Part shown: positions 52,666 to 62,275 of the stretch, in pieces | Numbering within the stretch: position 1 is the stretch's first letter | How the letters are laid out: each line of letters opens with the position of its first letter | Assembly: GCF_009764265.1 (NCBI RefSeq) | Contig: NZ_RWIR01000052.1 | Location: 124,001 to 188,000, forward strand | Direction: 5' to 3' | Origin: Pseudomonas sp. PB101 | GTDB lineage: Bacteria > Pseudomonadota > Gammaproteobacteria > Pseudomonadales > Pseudomonadaceae | Length of the DNA: 64,000 bases | Program-made: the position numbers and the translations under genes | The notes under the pieces: model-generated | Database searches by the model: none | What the model was told of the DNA's origin: nothing | What the model saw: only the letters and a program-made list of their open reading frames with translations

Positions 52666-52802
52666 CGAGGATACGCAGGGCACTTTTGTCCTTTAAAACG
52701 TGCACCCGCTGCATTTGGACAGGCGCCAGAGTGCTACATGAAGCGCGGGCACGTGAAAACGAGGGATTCGGTAACGCATTGAGCAGGCAAAAAGCCAATT
52801 CA

Positions 52803-52817
52803 TGTAGTATAACTACA
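52803..52817. promoter_or_regulatory. Palindromic operator before the RpiR regulator
   Basis: TGTAGT-ATA-ACTACA, a perfect 15-bp inverted repeat 47 bp upstream of the regulator gene. It closely resembles the HexR/RpiR-family operator TGTAATWWWATTACA known in other gammaproteobacteria. Likely autoregulation. Confidence 0.65.
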
Positions 52818-52864
52818 AGCGTGCTACATCCCCGGCACCTGCCAATAACAAAGAGTCCAGCCCC

Positions 52865-53731
52865 TTGAATCTGCTGCAACACATCGCCCAGTCTCGCCAC
52901 CTGTTACGCAAGTCGGAGCTCAAGGTCGCCGACCACGTGCTGCTTGATCCTGCGGCCGTGATGCACAGTTCCATGGCCGACCTGGCCCACAGCGTGGGCA
53001 TCAGTGAACCGACCATCGTGCGTTTTTGCCGTGCCATCGGTTGTTCCGGTTTCCAGGACCTCAAGCTGAAGCTGGCCCAGAGCCTGGCGGCAGGTGCCAG
53101 TTTCGGCCAGTTTGCGATCCATGAAGACGATTCGGTCGCCGACTACAGCCTGAAAATCTTCGACACCACCCTGCATACCCTGATGGAGGTTCGCGAGAAG
53201 CTCGATCCTCTGGAGCTGCAGCGGGCGGTGACGCTGATGTCCCAGGCCCAGCGCGTCGAGTTCTATGGCTTTGGCGCCTCGGGTGCGGTCGCGGCGGATG
53301 CGCAACACAAGTTCTTCCGCTTGCTGCTGACGGCAGCGGCGTATTCCGACCCGCACATGCAGGCGATGTCGGCCGTGACGCTCAAGCCAACCGACGTGGC
53401 GATCTGCATTTCTCAGTCCGGGCGCTCCAAGGACCTGCTGATCACCGCCAACCTGGTGCGCGAAAGCGGCGCCTCGCTGATCACCTTGTGCCCGAGCCAG
53501 ACACCATTGGCTGAGCTGTCTACGGTCAATCTGGCGATCGATGTGCATGAAGACACCGAAATTTATACGCCGCTGACTTCGCGTATCGCCCACCTGGTGG
53601 TGATCGATGTGCTGGCGATGGGCGTGGCCATGGCGCGTGGCCCGAGCCTGGTCAACCACCTCAAGAGCGTCAAGCGCAGCCTGCGCAGCTTGCGGTTGTC
53701 GCCCAAGTCGGTAAAAGCGCTGGACGATTGA
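52865..53731 (+). CDS. MurR/RpiR-family transcriptional regulator (HexR-like)
   Basis: 288-residue regulator with an N-terminal HTH_6 domain (SELKVADHVLLDPAAVMHSSMADLAHSVGISEPTIVRFCRAIGCSGFQDLKLKLAQSL) and a C-terminal SIS sugar-phosphate domain (VEFYGFGASGAVAADAQHKFFRLLL, CISQSGRSKDLL). The TTG start at 52865 precedes the conserved N-terminus. It resembles HexR but is a distinct paralogue from the HexR beside zwf, judging from the sequence I recall. The operator-like palindrome upstream and nearby pyc genes suggest central carbon control. Confidence 0.88.
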   Translation: MNLLQHIAQSRHLLRKSELKVADHVLLDPAAVMHSSMADLAHSVGISEPTIVRFCRAIGCSGFQDLKLKLAQSLAAGASFGQFAIHEDDSVADYSLKIFDTTLHTLMEVREKLDPLELQRAVTLMSQAQRVEFYGFGASGAVAADAQHKFFRLLLTAAAYSDPHMQAMSAVTLKPTDVAICISQSGRSKDLLITANLVRESGASLITLCPSQTPLAELSTVNLAIDVHEDTEIYTPLTSRIAHLVVIDVLAMGVAMARGPSLVNHLKSVKRSLRSLRLSPKSVKALDD

Positions 53732-53768
53732 GCCTGGCTTGAAATGGCTGGAAGGTCGTTCCGACCTT

Positions 53769-53840
53769 ATCGCGAGCAAGCTCGCTCCCACAGGTTCTGC
53801 GGCGTGCACGATCAAATGTGGGAGCGAGCTTGCTCGCGAT
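53769..53840. repeat. REP doublet
   Basis: Perfect 24-bp facing REP arms 53769-53792 and 53817-53840, GAGCGAGCTTGCTCGC type, downstream of the RpiR gene. Confidence 0.9.
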
Positions 53841-53950
53841 GGCGGCCTCGAATACACCGCAATTTTCATCAGTCTGTAACACCCGAGCCGCCAAACCGTC
53901 ATCCCTCGCGCCTATCTTGAAACTCCCGTACTCGCCTTGGGAGACTCGAA

Positions 53951-54160
53951 ATGGCCATGCCCTACGAAGAACGCAACAGCGCTGTCAAAACCCGTCGTCA
54001 GCAAGAAGATCAGCGCCGCATGGAATTCCGTCGCGCCATCGAAGATCGCTGCGAACGCCGTCAGCTCCTGGCTGAAATTGGCGATTTTCCGGAGTTGGAG
54101 CTCAACTTCTGGCAGGCATCTGCCTCGACTTCCCGTCGAAACGCTCAACCAGCGCGCTGA
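53951..54160 (+). CDS. Small basic protein, PA3496-like
   Basis: 69-residue highly charged protein (MAMPYEERNSAVKTRRQQED, then RRMEFRRAIEDRCERRQLL and DFPELELN). The sequence is reminiscent of the PA3496 family of small Pseudomonas proteins. RBS GGGAGA precedes the ATG at 53951. Its last 59 bp overlap the 3' end of the convergent pycR gene. Function unknown. Confidence 0.65.
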   Translation: MAMPYEERNSAVKTRRQQEDQRRMEFRRAIEDRCERRQLLAEIGDFPELELNFWQASASTSRRNAQPAR

Positions 54161-55064
54161 TCTGAATCCGCTCGCTACGAATAAACGCCAGGAAGGCGTG
54201 AGCCACCGGTGACAGGCGTTTCGCCTTGGCCTGTACCAGGCACCAACTGCGAAACAGTGGCAGCTCTTCGATGGGCAGTTCGATCAGCCCACCGGTTGCC
54301 AGCTCAAGGTTCAGGGCGTGGCGCGTCAACAGCGCAACGCCCAGACCTGCCAGTACACATTCACGCTGAGCTTCGGCAGACGAGACTTCCTGAGTCTGGT
54401 TGAAGTGCACGCGCTTCTCCTTGAAGTACTCTTCGCATGCAAGTCGCGTCCCGGAGCCTGGCTCACGCAGCAGCAGCGTGTAGGGTTCGAGATCCTGCAG
54501 GCGCAGCGGCCCCATATGGCACAGCGGGTGATCCGGGGGTGCCACGGCGACAATCGGGTTGTTCAGGAACGGCAGGAATTCCAGGCCCATGTCCTGAGGC
54601 ACCATGGACATGATCACCAGGTCGTCGCGGTTGTCCGACAGGCGTCGGATTACCTGGCCGCGATTGACCACCGTCAGTTGCAGGTTCACCTCCGGGTGCT
54701 GACGCTTGAATGCGGCAAACAGATGCGGCACGAAATATTTCGCGCTGGATTCCACCGCCAGTTTCAGTTGCCCCTGCAACGAGCCCTGCATGTCCGACAG
54801 CTGCATGTCGAGGTTTTCCAGGCGGCCGAAAATATCCCGGCTGGCTCGCTGTAACGCTTCAGCGGCTTCGGTCATGTAGAGTTTTTTGCCGACATAATCG
54901 AACAAAGGCTGGCCAACCAGCTCCTCAAGTTGACGAATCTGCAGGCTGACGGCAGGTTGTGTGAGCGACATTTCCTCGGCCGCACGGCTGTAGGAGCGCA
55001 AATCACAGACCTCGTTGAAGATCTGCAATTGCCGCAAAGTCATACGCATCAATGACTTACGCAT
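54102..55064 (-). CDS. pycR: LysR-family regulator PycR
   Basis: 320-residue LysR protein with N-terminal HTH (LRQLQIFNEVCDLRSYSRAAEEMSLTQPAVSLQIRQLEELVGQPLF) and effector domain (KLAVESSAKYFVPHLFAAFKRQHPEVNLQL, LLREPGSGTR). It is divergent from pycA-pycB with a clear palindrome in the 190-bp gap. Position and sequence match PycR (PA5437), known to control pyruvate carboxylase in P. aeruginosa. The start could be 55064 (MRKSLMRMTLRQL) or the internal ATG at residue 7. Confidence 0.9.
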   Translation of the reverse strand: MRKSLMRMTLRQLQIFNEVCDLRSYSRAAEEMSLTQPAVSLQIRQLEELVGQPLFDYVGKKLYMTEAAEALQRASRDIFGRLENLDMQLSDMQGSLQGQLKLAVESSAKYFVPHLFAAFKRQHPEVNLQLTVVNRGQVIRRLSDNRDDLVIMSMVPQDMGLEFLPFLNNPIVAVAPPDHPLCHMGPLRLQDLEPYTLLLREPGSGTRLACEEYFKEKRVHFNQTQEVSSAEAQRECVLAGLGVALLTRHALNLELATGGLIELPIEELPLFRSWCLVQAKAKRLSPVAHAFLAFIRSERIQISALVERFDGKSRQMPARS

Positions 55065-55101
55065 TATCTTGTCGCTCTCGTCGCTGGCTGGTGAATCAAC
55101 T

Positions 55102-55117
55102 ATAAGTCTTTACTTAT
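55102..55117. promoter_or_regulatory. Candidate PycR operator
   Basis: ATAAGT-CTTT-ACTTAT, a perfect 6+6 inverted repeat in the pycR-pycA gap, 37 bp from pycR and 138 bp from pycA. The ATAA...TTAT form suits a LysR-type recognition site used for autoregulation and activation of pycA. Confidence 0.6.
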
Positions 55118-55254
55118 GCATGACCCAATTTTTATTCATTTTTGTTAATCCCTTGTGGGCGCTAGTGTGGACCTGCGACTAAATTGAAACATTTGGTCAC
55201 GCGTCGACCTGGTCTAGCAGGTCGTGGGTACCACCGGCTCAAGGGAACCTCCAA

Positions 55255-56670
<1,416 letters not shown>

Positions 56671-56681
56671 GGAATATTCCA

Positions 56682-58490
56682 ATGACTAAGAAAATCCACG
56701 TTACCGACACAATCCTGCGCGACGCCCACCAATCGCTGCTCGCCACCCGCATGCGCACCGAAGACATGCTGCCGATCTGCGACAAGCTCGACAAAGTCGG
56801 CTACTGGTCGCTGGAGTGCTGGGGCGGCGCGACGTTCGACGCCTGCGTACGTTTCCTCAAGGAAGACCCGTGGGAGCGCCTGCGCCAGTTGCGCGCCGCG
56901 CTGCCTAACACCCGCCTGCAAATGCTGTTGCGCGGCCAGAACCTGCTGGGCTACCGCCACTACAGCGACGATGTGGTCAAGGCCTTCGTCGCCAAGGCTG
57001 CGGTCAACGGCATCGACGTGTTCCGCATCTTCGACGCCATGAACGACGTGCGTAACCTGCGCGTGGCCATTGAAGCCGTGAAAGCTGCCGGCAAACACGC
57101 CCAGGGCACCATCGCCTACACCACCAGCCCGGTCCACACCATCGACGCCTTCGTGGCGCAAGCCAAGCAGATGGAAGCGATGGGTTGCGACTCGGTGGCG
57201 ATCAAGGACATGGCCGGCCTGCTGACCCCGTACGCCACCGGTGAGCTGGTTCGGGCATTGAAAGCCGAACAGTCGCTGCCAGTGTTCATCCACTCGCATG
57301 ACACCGCCGGCCTGGCGACGATGTGCCAGCTCAAGGCGATCGAGAACGGCGCCGACCACATCGACACCGCGATCTCCAGCTTCGCATCGGGCACCAGCCA
57401 CCCAGGCACCGAGTCGATGGTTGCTGCGCTCAAGGGCACCGAGTTCGACACCGGTCTGAACCTGGAACTGCTGCAAGAGATCGGCCTGTACTTCTACGCC
57501 GTGCGCAAGAAGTACCACCAGTTCGAAAGCGAATTCACCGCCGTCGACACCCGTGTGCAAGTCAACCAGGTGCCGGGCGGGATGATTTCCAACCTCGCCA
57601 ACCAGCTCAAGGAGCAGGGTGCCCTGAACCGCATGAGCGAAGTGCTGGCCGAAATCCCGCGCGTTCGTGAAGACCTTGGCTTCCCGCCGCTGGTGACCCC
57701 GACTTCGCAGATCGTCGGCACCCAGGCGTTCTTCAACGTGTTGGCCGGCGAGCGCTACAAGACCATCACCAACGAAGTGAAGCTGTACCTGCAGGGCGGC
57801 TACGGCAAGGCGCCGGGCACCGTGAGCGAACAACTGCGTCGCCAGGCCATCGGCAGCGAAGAAGTGATCGACGTCCGCCCGGCCGATCTGCTCAAGCCGG
57901 AAATGGCCAAGCTGCGCGCCGATATCGGTGCTCTGGCCAAGTCTGAAGAAGACGTGCTGACCTTCGCCATGTTCCCGGACATTGGGCGCAAGTTCCTCGA
58001 AGAGCGTGCGGCCGGCACCCTGACGCCTGAAGTGCTGTTGCCGATTCCTGAAGCTGGCGGTGTCGCTTCGGCCGGTGGCGAAGGTGTACCGACCGAGTTC
58101 GTCATCGACGTCCACGGCGAAACCTACCGCGTCGACATCACCGGTGTCGGCGTCAAGGCCGAAGGCAAGCGTCACTTCTACCTGTCCATCGACGGCATGC
58201 CGGAAGAAGTGGTGTTCGAACCGCTCAACGAATTCGTCGGCGGCGGCAGCAGCAAGCGCAAGCAAGCCACTGCACCGGGTCACGTCAGCACCACCATGCC
58301 GGGCAACATCGTCGACGTGCTGGTCAAGGAAGGCGACACCGTCAAGGCGGGCCAGGCTGTGTTGATCACCGAAGCGATGAAGATGGAAACCGAAGTCCAG
58401 GCCGCCATCGCCGGTAAAGTCACCGCCATTCACGTGGCCAAGGGTGACCGGGTGAATCCGGGCGAGATCCTGATCGAGATCGAAGGCTGA
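56682..58490 (+). CDS. oadA: Pyruvate carboxylase subunit B / oxaloacetate decarboxylase alpha
   Basis: 602-residue subunit with an N-terminal carboxyltransferase domain (VTDTILRDAHQSLLATRMRTEDML, GGATFDACVRFL, metal-binding IHSHDTAGLA), a central domain, and a C-terminal biotinyl domain with the biotinylated Lys in TEAMKMETE. The ATG at 56682 follows TGAGGAAT; the frame to GTG 56667 overlaps the pycA stop. It works with PycA to make oxaloacetate. There are no oadB/G membrane genes, which argues for pyruvate carboxylase over the sodium pump; pycB is an alternative name. Confidence 0.93.
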   Translation: MTKKIHVTDTILRDAHQSLLATRMRTEDMLPICDKLDKVGYWSLECWGGATFDACVRFLKEDPWERLRQLRAALPNTRLQMLLRGQNLLGYRHYSDDVVKAFVAKAAVNGIDVFRIFDAMNDVRNLRVAIEAVKAAGKHAQGTIAYTTSPVHTIDAFVAQAKQMEAMGCDSVAIKDMAGLLTPYATGELVRALKAEQSLPVFIHSHDTAGLATMCQLKAIENGADHIDTAISSFASGTSHPGTESMVAALKGTEFDTGLNLELLQEIGLYFYAVRKKYHQFESEFTAVDTRVQVNQVPGGMISNLANQLKEQGALNRMSEVLAEIPRVREDLGFPPLVTPTSQIVGTQAFFNVLAGERYKTITNEVKLYLQGGYGKAPGTVSEQLRRQAIGSEEVIDVRPADLLKPEMAKLRADIGALAKSEEDVLTFAMFPDIGRKFLEERAAGTLTPEVLLPIPEAGGVASAGGEGVPTEFVIDVHGETYRVDITGVGVKAEGKRHFYLSIDGMPEEVVFEPLNEFVGGGSSKRKQATAPGHVSTTMPGNIVDVLVKEGDTVKAGQAVLITEAMKMETEVQAAIAGKVTAIHVAKGDRVNPGEILIEIEG

Positions 58491-58523
58491 GTTAACGGCC
58501 TCGATACAACGCTTTATACCTCG

Positions 58524-58550
58524 GGGGAGCATGTGCTCCCCTTTTTTTTT
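58524..58550 (+). terminator. Terminator of the pycA-pycB operon
   Basis: GGGGAGC-ATGT-GCTCCCC followed by nine T, 33 bp after the stop. A classical rho-independent terminator. Confidence 0.93.
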
Positions 58551-58818
58551 GGGGTTTCACGGGGTTGGTGGGCGCGGCTTTTTGTGGGGGCTGCGATGGT
58601 CGTTAACGATGACGCGTGTAAACCGGATAAACGCGGCGCACTTGAGTCCATCGCCAGCAAGCCGGCTCCTACAGGTATTGCGTGTTTCGGCCAGGACGCG
58701 GTTTTTTGTAGGAGCTGGCTCGCCAGCGATGGTCGTTAACGATGACGCGTGTAAGCAGGATAAACGTGGCGCACTTGAGTCCATCGCCAGCAAGCCGGCT
58801 CCTACAGGTTTTCCGGGT
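58551..58818. repeat. Tandem duplication carrying REP-like sequence
   Basis: An 84-bp segment at 58593-58676 recurs at 58726-58809 with three mismatches, offset 133 bp. Each copy starts GCGATGGTCGTTAACGATGA and ends with the REP-like GCCAGCAAGCCGGCTCCTAC. A facing REP half (GTAGGAGCTGGCTCGCCAGC) lies at 58708-58727, between the copies. Before copy 1 the same flanking sequence is present with about 9 bp lost. Open frames here are repeat-derived and not genes. Confidence 0.85.
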
Positions 58819-59499
58819 TCAGGATTTTTGGGGTCTGCATTCGACCAGGCTTTTTACTTGCCCCGAATCCGTTTGATTCTCATCGCTCAGCCACTGTTCG
58901 AACCCGGCGCCAATCGCCGGCCATTCCGAGTCCAGAATCGAATACCACGCGGTGTCCCGATTTTGCCCCTTGACCACCATGTGCTGGCGGAACACGCCCT
59001 CAAAACTGAAACCTAATCGTTCGGCCGCGTATTTGGAACGGCCGTTGGCGTTGTTGCATTTCCATTCCAGGCGACGGTAACCCAGGGCAAAGGATTCTTT
59101 GGCCAGCAGGTACACCGCTTCAGTGCTTTTCGGCGAGCGCTGCATTGGAGCGCCGAAGGTGACGTGACCGATTTCGATGCGGCCCTGGGCCGGGACGATG
59201 GACATCAGGCTGAGAATGCCCTGGACCTCGCCGCTGGCGCGGTCGATCACGCTGAAGAAATACGGGTCGCTGCTGGCCGCATGGTTGTTCAGCCAGTCGT
59301 TGAAGACGCTGCGCTCCGGGAAGGGGCCGTAAGGCAGGTAGTCCCATAGTTTCGGGTCGGCGCCGGGACCTTGCAGGGCGTTGAACAGGTCGTCGCCGTG
59401 GCGCGCCGGGTCGAGTCTTTCCAGGCGGATATAACGCCCTTCGATCAGTTGAGTGGTGGGAGCCGGGGCGCCTTTCCAGTCGGCGAGTGAAATCGACAT
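58819..59499 (-). CDS. GNAT-family N-acetyltransferase (RimL-like)
   Basis: 226-residue GNAT protein of the RimL/YJ-type: N-terminal IEGRYIRLERLDPARHGDDLF, PYGPFPERSVFNDWL, central GRIEIGHVTFGAPMQRSPKSTEAVYLL acetyl-CoA region and RLEWKCNNANGRSKYAAERLGFSFEGVFRQHMVVKGQNRDTAWYSI typical of ribosomal-protein/amino-acid acetyltransferases. Located 16 bp downstream of the next GNAT gene on the same strand, so co-transcribed. Substrate unknown. Confidence 0.9.
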   Translation of the reverse strand: MSISLADWKGAPAPTTQLIEGRYIRLERLDPARHGDDLFNALQGPGADPKLWDYLPYGPFPERSVFNDWLNNHAASSDPYFFSVIDRASGEVQGILSLMSIVPAQGRIEIGHVTFGAPMQRSPKSTEAVYLLAKESFALGYRRLEWKCNNANGRSKYAAERLGFSFEGVFRQHMVVKGQNRDTAWYSILDSEWPAIGAGFEQWLSDENQTDSGQVKSLVECRPQKS

Positions 59500-59515
59500 G
59501 CTGTTCTCCTTGAAC

Positions 59516-59962
59516 CTAGATGGCTTTGCGAAACTGGATGAAACCCGGGCGTTCGGCGATGCGCTCGTAGAGCTGGATCGCGGTGGCGTTGGTTTCGTGG
59601 GTCAGCCAGTGGACCTTGTTGCATCCATCGGCCTTGGCCGTGGCGTAGACGAATTCGATCAACTGACGGCCGACGCCGGTGCCACGGGTTTCCGGGACCA
59701 CCAGCAAGTCCTGCAGGTAGCAGGAGTTTTCGATGGCCCAGTTCGAACGATGGTAGATGAAATGCACCATGCCCACCGCTTTGCCTTCGGCCCAGGCAAG
59801 GGCGGCGTGGGTTGGCTCGTTCGGATCGAGCATGCGCTGCCAGGTGCTTTGACTGACGGCATCCACCAGTTCGGTGTTGTAGAAGCGCAGGTAGGCTTGC
59901 CACAGCGGCAACCAGGCCGCGTGATCAGCGGCGGTGACCTGGCGAATGTCGATCTGACTCAT
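59516..59962 (-). CDS. GNAT-family N-acetyltransferase
   Basis: 148-residue GNAT protein with the acetyl-CoA-binding pattern YLQDLLVVPETRGTGVGRQLIEFVYATAKADGCNKVHW followed by ERIAERPGFIQF. It starts 10 bp after the PaiB-like gene, forming a three-gene minus-strand operon. Substrate unknown. Confidence 0.9.
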   Translation of the reverse strand: MSQIDIRQVTAADHAAWLPLWQAYLRFYNTELVDAVSQSTWQRMLDPNEPTHAALAWAEGKAVGMVHFIYHRSNWAIENSCYLQDLLVVPETRGTGVGRQLIEFVYATAKADGCNKVHWLTHETNATAIQLYERIAERPGFIQFRKAI

Positions 59963-59972
59963 GTTGATTTCC

Positions 59973-60596
59973 TTAGCGCATCAATTGGGCGAGGGTTTGG
60001 TCGTTGACGTCGGGGCTGGCGGCCAGGCCTTCGCGCACGCCGGCGATGTCGGCGGGGCTGCGGTTCTGGCTGAGCTTGCGCTTGCCTTCCAGACGGTCGA
60101 TGGGAATGGCGAAGCCGACGATGGCCTTGAGCATGCCGTCGATGTAGTCGGCGGGGGCATCGGCCACTGACCACGGTTGGGCGCGGCCCGCTTCATGACG
60201 GTCGGTGAGGGTGCTGACGATGTCGAGCAGCCGCCCGCCATCGCTGAAGGTTTCCGCTCGGCCATAGGCGTGTACGGCGACGTAGTTCCAGGTGGGCACG
60301 ACTTTGCCGTGCTCGGCCTTGCTCGGGTAGAAGCCTGGGCTGACGTAGGCGTCGGCACCGGCAAAAATCAGCAGGGCTTCGGCACCGTCGCGCAGGTCTT
60401 TCCACTGGGGATTGGCTTTGGCCAGATGCCCGTACAACGTGCCGTTGGTGCCTTGCTCGCAATGCAGCAGCACCGGTACATGGCTGGCTTGCAGGCCGCT
60501 TTCGCCGTGGGTCACCAATATGGCGAGGCGGGTGGCGAGGATCAGTTCATGCAGTTGGGCCAACTCGTCGATGGCAAAAGCGCGTGGCGTGTACAT
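59973..60596 (-). CDS. FMN-binding negative transcriptional regulator family (PaiB-like)
   Basis: 207-residue split-barrel flavoprotein of the PaiB family: MYTPRAFAIDELAQLHELILATRLAILVT, LYGHLAKANPQWKDL, VSPGFYPSKAEHGKVVPTWNYVAVHAYG. PaiB was named as a regulator in Bacillus, but the fold suggests flavin or haem binding. The start at 60596 fits the family; an upstream ATG (60626) adds ten residues. It is divergent from the MocR gene, which probably regulates it and the two GNAT genes. Confidence 0.87.
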   Translation of the reverse strand: MYTPRAFAIDELAQLHELILATRLAILVTHGESGLQASHVPVLLHCEQGTNGTLYGHLAKANPQWKDLRDGAEALLIFAGADAYVSPGFYPSKAEHGKVVPTWNYVAVHAYGRAETFSDGGRLLDIVSTLTDRHEAGRAQPWSVADAPADYIDGMLKAIVGFAIPIDRLEGKRKLSQNRSPADIAGVREGLAASPDVNDQTLAQLMR

Positions 60597-60688
60597 GGAG
60601 ATATTTTCCTTGGCGAATGTCTGCATCCTAGGCAGGCTATTGGTCTGTTGTAAGAGCCATTAACGACAAATTTCATAGGTCCATTACC

Positions 60689-62242
60689 ATGACGGATGCG
60701 CCGCTTTCCTTGTCGTTCAACCCGGCCGGTATCGAACTCGACCGTCGCCAGGGGCTGAGCCGGCAGCTCTATCAGGCTTTGCGCCTGCGCGTGCTTGATG
60801 GACGATTGGCCAGCGGTACGCGCCTGCCGGCCAGTCGTGACCTGGCCGCAGCGCTGGCGATTTCCCGTAACAGCGTGGTGCGCGCCTATGATCAGCTGTA
60901 CGCCGAGGGCTTCATCGAGGGGCGCGTCGGGGATGGCACGTATGTCGCGCAACTGCCTGAGGCAGCGTTGCCGGCAAAAAAACTATCCACAAAAGTATCC
61001 ACAGGGTTTTCAACAGGGTTACCCACAGCCTTATCCACAAATTGGCTGGATTTGCCTGTTGATCCATCCAGTAAAGTTATCCACAACGATCCGTTGGCGA
61101 GGGTCAAAAACAATCATTTACCCAGCCCGCCAAGCGGTCCGCCCCGGGCATTTCGGGTCGGTGTGCCGGCGTTCGATCTGTTTCCGTTCGAGGTCTGGGC
61201 CAAGCTGAATGCGGCTTTCTGGCGTAAACCGGATTTACAGCAGCTGTGTTACGGCGACCCGGCCGGTGATGCGCGCTTGCGCGGGATGGTTGCCGCGTAT
61301 TTACGCAGTTCGAGGGGCATGCAGTGCTCGGCTGAACAAATAGTGATCACCAGTGGCGCACAGCAGGGAATCAGCCTTTGTGCACAGTTGCTGGTGGAGC
61401 CCGGTGACGGGGTGGCGATTGAGAATCCGGGGTATCGGGCGGCCGGTCATGCGTTCGCCGTGGCGGGTGCACGGTTGCATGGGGTCGCGGTGGACAGCGA
61501 GGGCATCGATTGCAGTGAGCTGGCGGGGCTCGCTGATTGTCGGCTGACCTACGTGACGCCGTCACACCAGTATCCCACCGGAGTGGTCATGAGTCTGGCG
61601 CGACGCCTGGAGCTACTGGCCTGGGCCGAGCGCACTCAGGGCTGGATCGTCGAGGACGATTACGACGGTGAGTACCGTTACAGCGGTGCGCCGCTGGCGC
61701 CTTTGGCCGCGCTCGATCGGCAAGGCCGGGTGCTCTACGTCGGCACGTTCGGCAAAGTCGCGTTTCCGGCGTTGCGCCTGGGTTACCTGGTGTTGCCGCC
61801 GGGGCTGGTGCAGGCGTTTGCCCAACGTCGCGCGGTGGATGTACGGCACTCCGAGGTCAGCACTCAGGCAGTGATGGCCGAGTTCATGGCAGCGGGGCAC
61901 TTTCAGCGGCACATTCGTCGCATGCGGCGTGCGGCATTGAGCCGGCGCAATACCCTGCTCAATGGTTGGCCGACGGATATTCCGGGTGTCGGTCCATTAC
62001 CCACCGTTGCTGCCGGGTTGCACCTGACCGTGCCGGTCGACAGCGTGGCGCGTGAACGCGAGCTGATCGACCTGGCGAGCAGTGTCGACGTCGAGATCAA
62101 CGGCTTGAGCAGCTATTGGCTGCCCGATTCCACGACGCCGATGGATCAACGATCGGGGTTGGTGCTGGGGTTTGCAGCGGTGCCCGAACAAGCCATCGAG
62201 GCAGCGCTGCAACGGTTGCGTGCGGTGTGGCGGGGCCGCTGA
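60689..62242 (+). CDS. MocR/GntR-family regulator with aminotransferase domain
   Basis: 517-residue MocR-type (PdxR-like) regulator: GntR winged HTH (LSRQLYQALRLRVLDGRLASGTRLPASRDLAAALAISRNSVVRAYDQLYAEGFIEGRVGDGTYVA, 23-88), a linker (~91-150) and a type-I PLP aminotransferase domain with VITSGAQQGI, EDDYDGEYRY and the PLP-Lys region YVGTFGKVAFPALRLGYLVLP. The linker contains five four-residue units ending in S/P-T (98-117). It is divergent from the PaiB-GNAT operon and likely regulates it using PLP or an amino acid. Confidence 0.92.
   Translation: MTDAPLSLSFNPAGIELDRRQGLSRQLYQALRLRVLDGRLASGTRLPASRDLAAALAISRNSVVRAYDQLYAEGFIEGRVGDGTYVAQLPEAALPAKKLSTKVSTGFSTGLPTALSTNWLDLPVDPSSKVIHNDPLARVKNNHLPSPPSGPPRAFRVGVPAFDLFPFEVWAKLNAAFWRKPDLQQLCYGDPAGDARLRGMVAAYLRSSRGMQCSAEQIVITSGAQQGISLCAQLLVEPGDGVAIENPGYRAAGHAFAVAGARLHGVAVDSEGIDCSELAGLADCRLTYVTPSHQYPTGVVMSLARRLELLAWAERTQGWIVEDDYDGEYRYSGAPLAPLAALDRQGRVLYVGTFGKVAFPALRLGYLVLPPGLVQAFAQRRAVDVRHSEVSTQAVMAEFMAAGHFQRHIRRMRRAALSRRNTLLNGWPTDIPGVGPLPTVAAGLHLTVPVDSVARERELIDLASSVDVEINGLSSYWLPDSTTPMDQRSGLVLGFAAVPEQAIEAALQRLRAVWRGR
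60980..61085 (+). repeat. 12-bp tandem array of DnaA-box-like sequences
   Basis: Five consecutive 12-bp units at 60980-61039 each end in a 9-mer like the DnaA box TTATCCACA: CTATCCACA, GTATCCACA, TTTTCAACA, TTACCCACA and TTATCCACA (perfect). A second perfect TTATCCACA lies at 61077-61085. All share one orientation and are in frame, encoding xxST-type repeats in the MocR linker. Confidence 0.8.
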
Positions 62243-62275
62243 AGCGGGCGGGTTGTCAGTCCGCCCGCACAGGTA

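Noticed and set aside
52865..53731. Naming the RpiR-family gene hexR
   Set aside because: Sequence and position differ from the HexR next to zwf that I recall; only a family-level call is supported.
22195..53840. REP doublets considered as CRISPR repeats
   Set aside because: They are isolated inverted pairs between genes, without regular direct repeats, spacers or cas genes.
58531..58793. Short open frames in both strands of the repeat region
   Set aside because: They translate REP and duplicated sequence, so they appear twice and have no coding signature.
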